NCBI GenBank assembly: GCA_030616535.1
Contig: JAUWXE010000062.1
Location: forward strand, 1-6,237
Length of the DNA: 6,237 bases
Origin: Candidatus Aerophobota bacterium
GTDB lineage: Bacteria; Aerophobota; Aerophobia; Aerophobales; AE-B3A
Direction: 5' to 3'
Shown here in pieces: positions 5,711 to 6,237 of the stretch; the stretch's first letter is position 1; every line of letters begins with the position of its first letter. The notes below the pieces were generated by a model. It was given only the letters and a program-made list of their open reading frames with translations, was not told where the DNA came from and did not search any database. The position numbers and the translations under genes were made by a program.

Positions 5711-6237
5711 TTTAGTCCTTAAGAGCATCTCAGCCAATTTTAAATCTAGAGAAGTGGTAATTTTAATGTTTGTCTCTTCGCCTGGGATTACTTTAACTTT
5801 TTCTCCTAATCTCTCTACCAGACCAGCATCATCACTGGCCCACCGTCCTTCCTTTTTGGCTTCCTCATAGGCCTTCAAGATCAAGTCTCTTATGAATCCC
5901 TGGGGGGTCTGAATAGAGTAAAGCCTTCTTCTATTCAAGGTTTTGTTTATCACATTGCCTTCCTCTGTCTCTTTTACCGTTTCTCTCAGAGGAATTCCTG
6001 GAACCGTCGCCTTATATTCTTTTACCTGATCAATTACTCTTTCTATAAGATGGCAGCTTATTAGTGGACGAACTCCATCATGGATAAGGACAATATTCGT
6101 GGTGGTATCTACCTCCTGCAACCCTTCAAAAACCGAATCACCTCTCTCTTTGCCTCCTTCTACTATTGCCTTGACCTTTTTGTATCCGGATGAAGAAATC
6201 ACTGTCTCCTTTACATATTTGTTCATCCCCGGGGGAA
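5705..6237 (-). CDS. ispD: 2-C-methyl-D-erythritol 4-phosphate cytidylyltransferase, 5' end cut by window edge
   Basis: IspD couples CTP and methylerythritol 4-phosphate to CDP-methylerythritol, the third MEP step, in the cytoplasm. The frame stays open past the ATG at 6226 to the window edge, reading PPG before that Met. The family usually has V(V/A)PP there, so the Met is internal and roughly 50-60 N-terminal residues, including the Gly-rich CTP loop, lie outside. Visible family signatures are EGGKERGDSV, LIHDGVRPLI (usually HDAARP), VPGIPLRETVKET (usually DTIK, here E for D), NRRRLYSIQTPQGF, ASDDAGLVERLG and the C-terminal ETNIKITTSLDLKLAE. The last contains the conserved lysine that corresponds to E. 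coli K213. The TAG stop lies inside a heptad repeat. ispF follows on the same strand, a common pairing (fused as ispDF in some bacteria), though here 124 nt apart. Confidence 0.95.
   Translation of the reverse strand, partial: PPGMNKYVKETVISSSGYKKVKAIVEGGKERGDSVFEGLQEVDTTTNIVLIHDGVRPLISCHLIERVIDQVKEYKATVPGIPLRETVKETEEGNVINKTLNRRRLYSIQTPQGFIRDLILKAYEEAKKEGRWASDDAGLVERLGEKVKVIPGEETNIKITTSLDLKLAEMLLRTKI

Noticed and set aside
6224..6226. ATG at 6226 as the ispD start
   Set aside because: The frame continues to the window edge with PPG, which matches the family's VxPP stretch, and the remaining product would lack the CTP-binding loop.

Overview
The window holds conserved bacterial housekeeping genes in two convergent blocks. 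The + strand carries the 3' part of priA (primosomal protein N') followed by a complete alaS. The - strand carries, in transcription order, the 3' part of ispD, a complete ispF, a complete cysS and a tRNA-Thr(UGU). The two blocks meet tail to tail between alaS and the tRNA, 18 nt apart. There is no phage, transposase, CRISPR array or toxin gene, and every stretch longer than about 150 nt is coding or tRNA.

Functionally, alaS, cysS and tRNA-Thr serve translation. ispD and ispF are two steps of the non-mevalonate (MEP) isoprenoid pathway, and priA belongs to replication restart. ispD, ispF and cysS are neighbours in many bacteria, so the minus-strand order is conventional. The MEP enzymes, bacterial-type synthetases, Shine-Dalgarno sites and a TTG start indicate a bacterium. 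The moderately AT-rich composition, Lys/Glu-rich proteins and repeat-filled spacers recall uncultured candidate phyla such as Omnitrophota or Aerophobetes. That placement is an impression, not a result.

The unusual material lies in the gaps and in PriA. Three of the intergenic gaps (priA-alaS, tRNA-cysS, ispF-ispD) hold degenerate arrays with a strict 7-bp period and an almost invariant CTA/TAG core. Two of these arrays share both end arms in the same order but opposite orientation, so they look like copies of one dispersed element. Their TAG core forms the stop codons of cysS and ispD. A fourth gap (ispF-cysS) holds a near-perfect 25-bp palindrome of a different, REP-like kind. The PriA fragment keeps the family's C-terminal architecture but has lost the conserved residues of helicase motifs V and VI. 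This suggests a primosome protein that no longer works as a helicase.

No wholly new gene system is evident. The strongest candidates for undescribed biology are the paired heptad-repeat element and the helicase-degenerate PriA.
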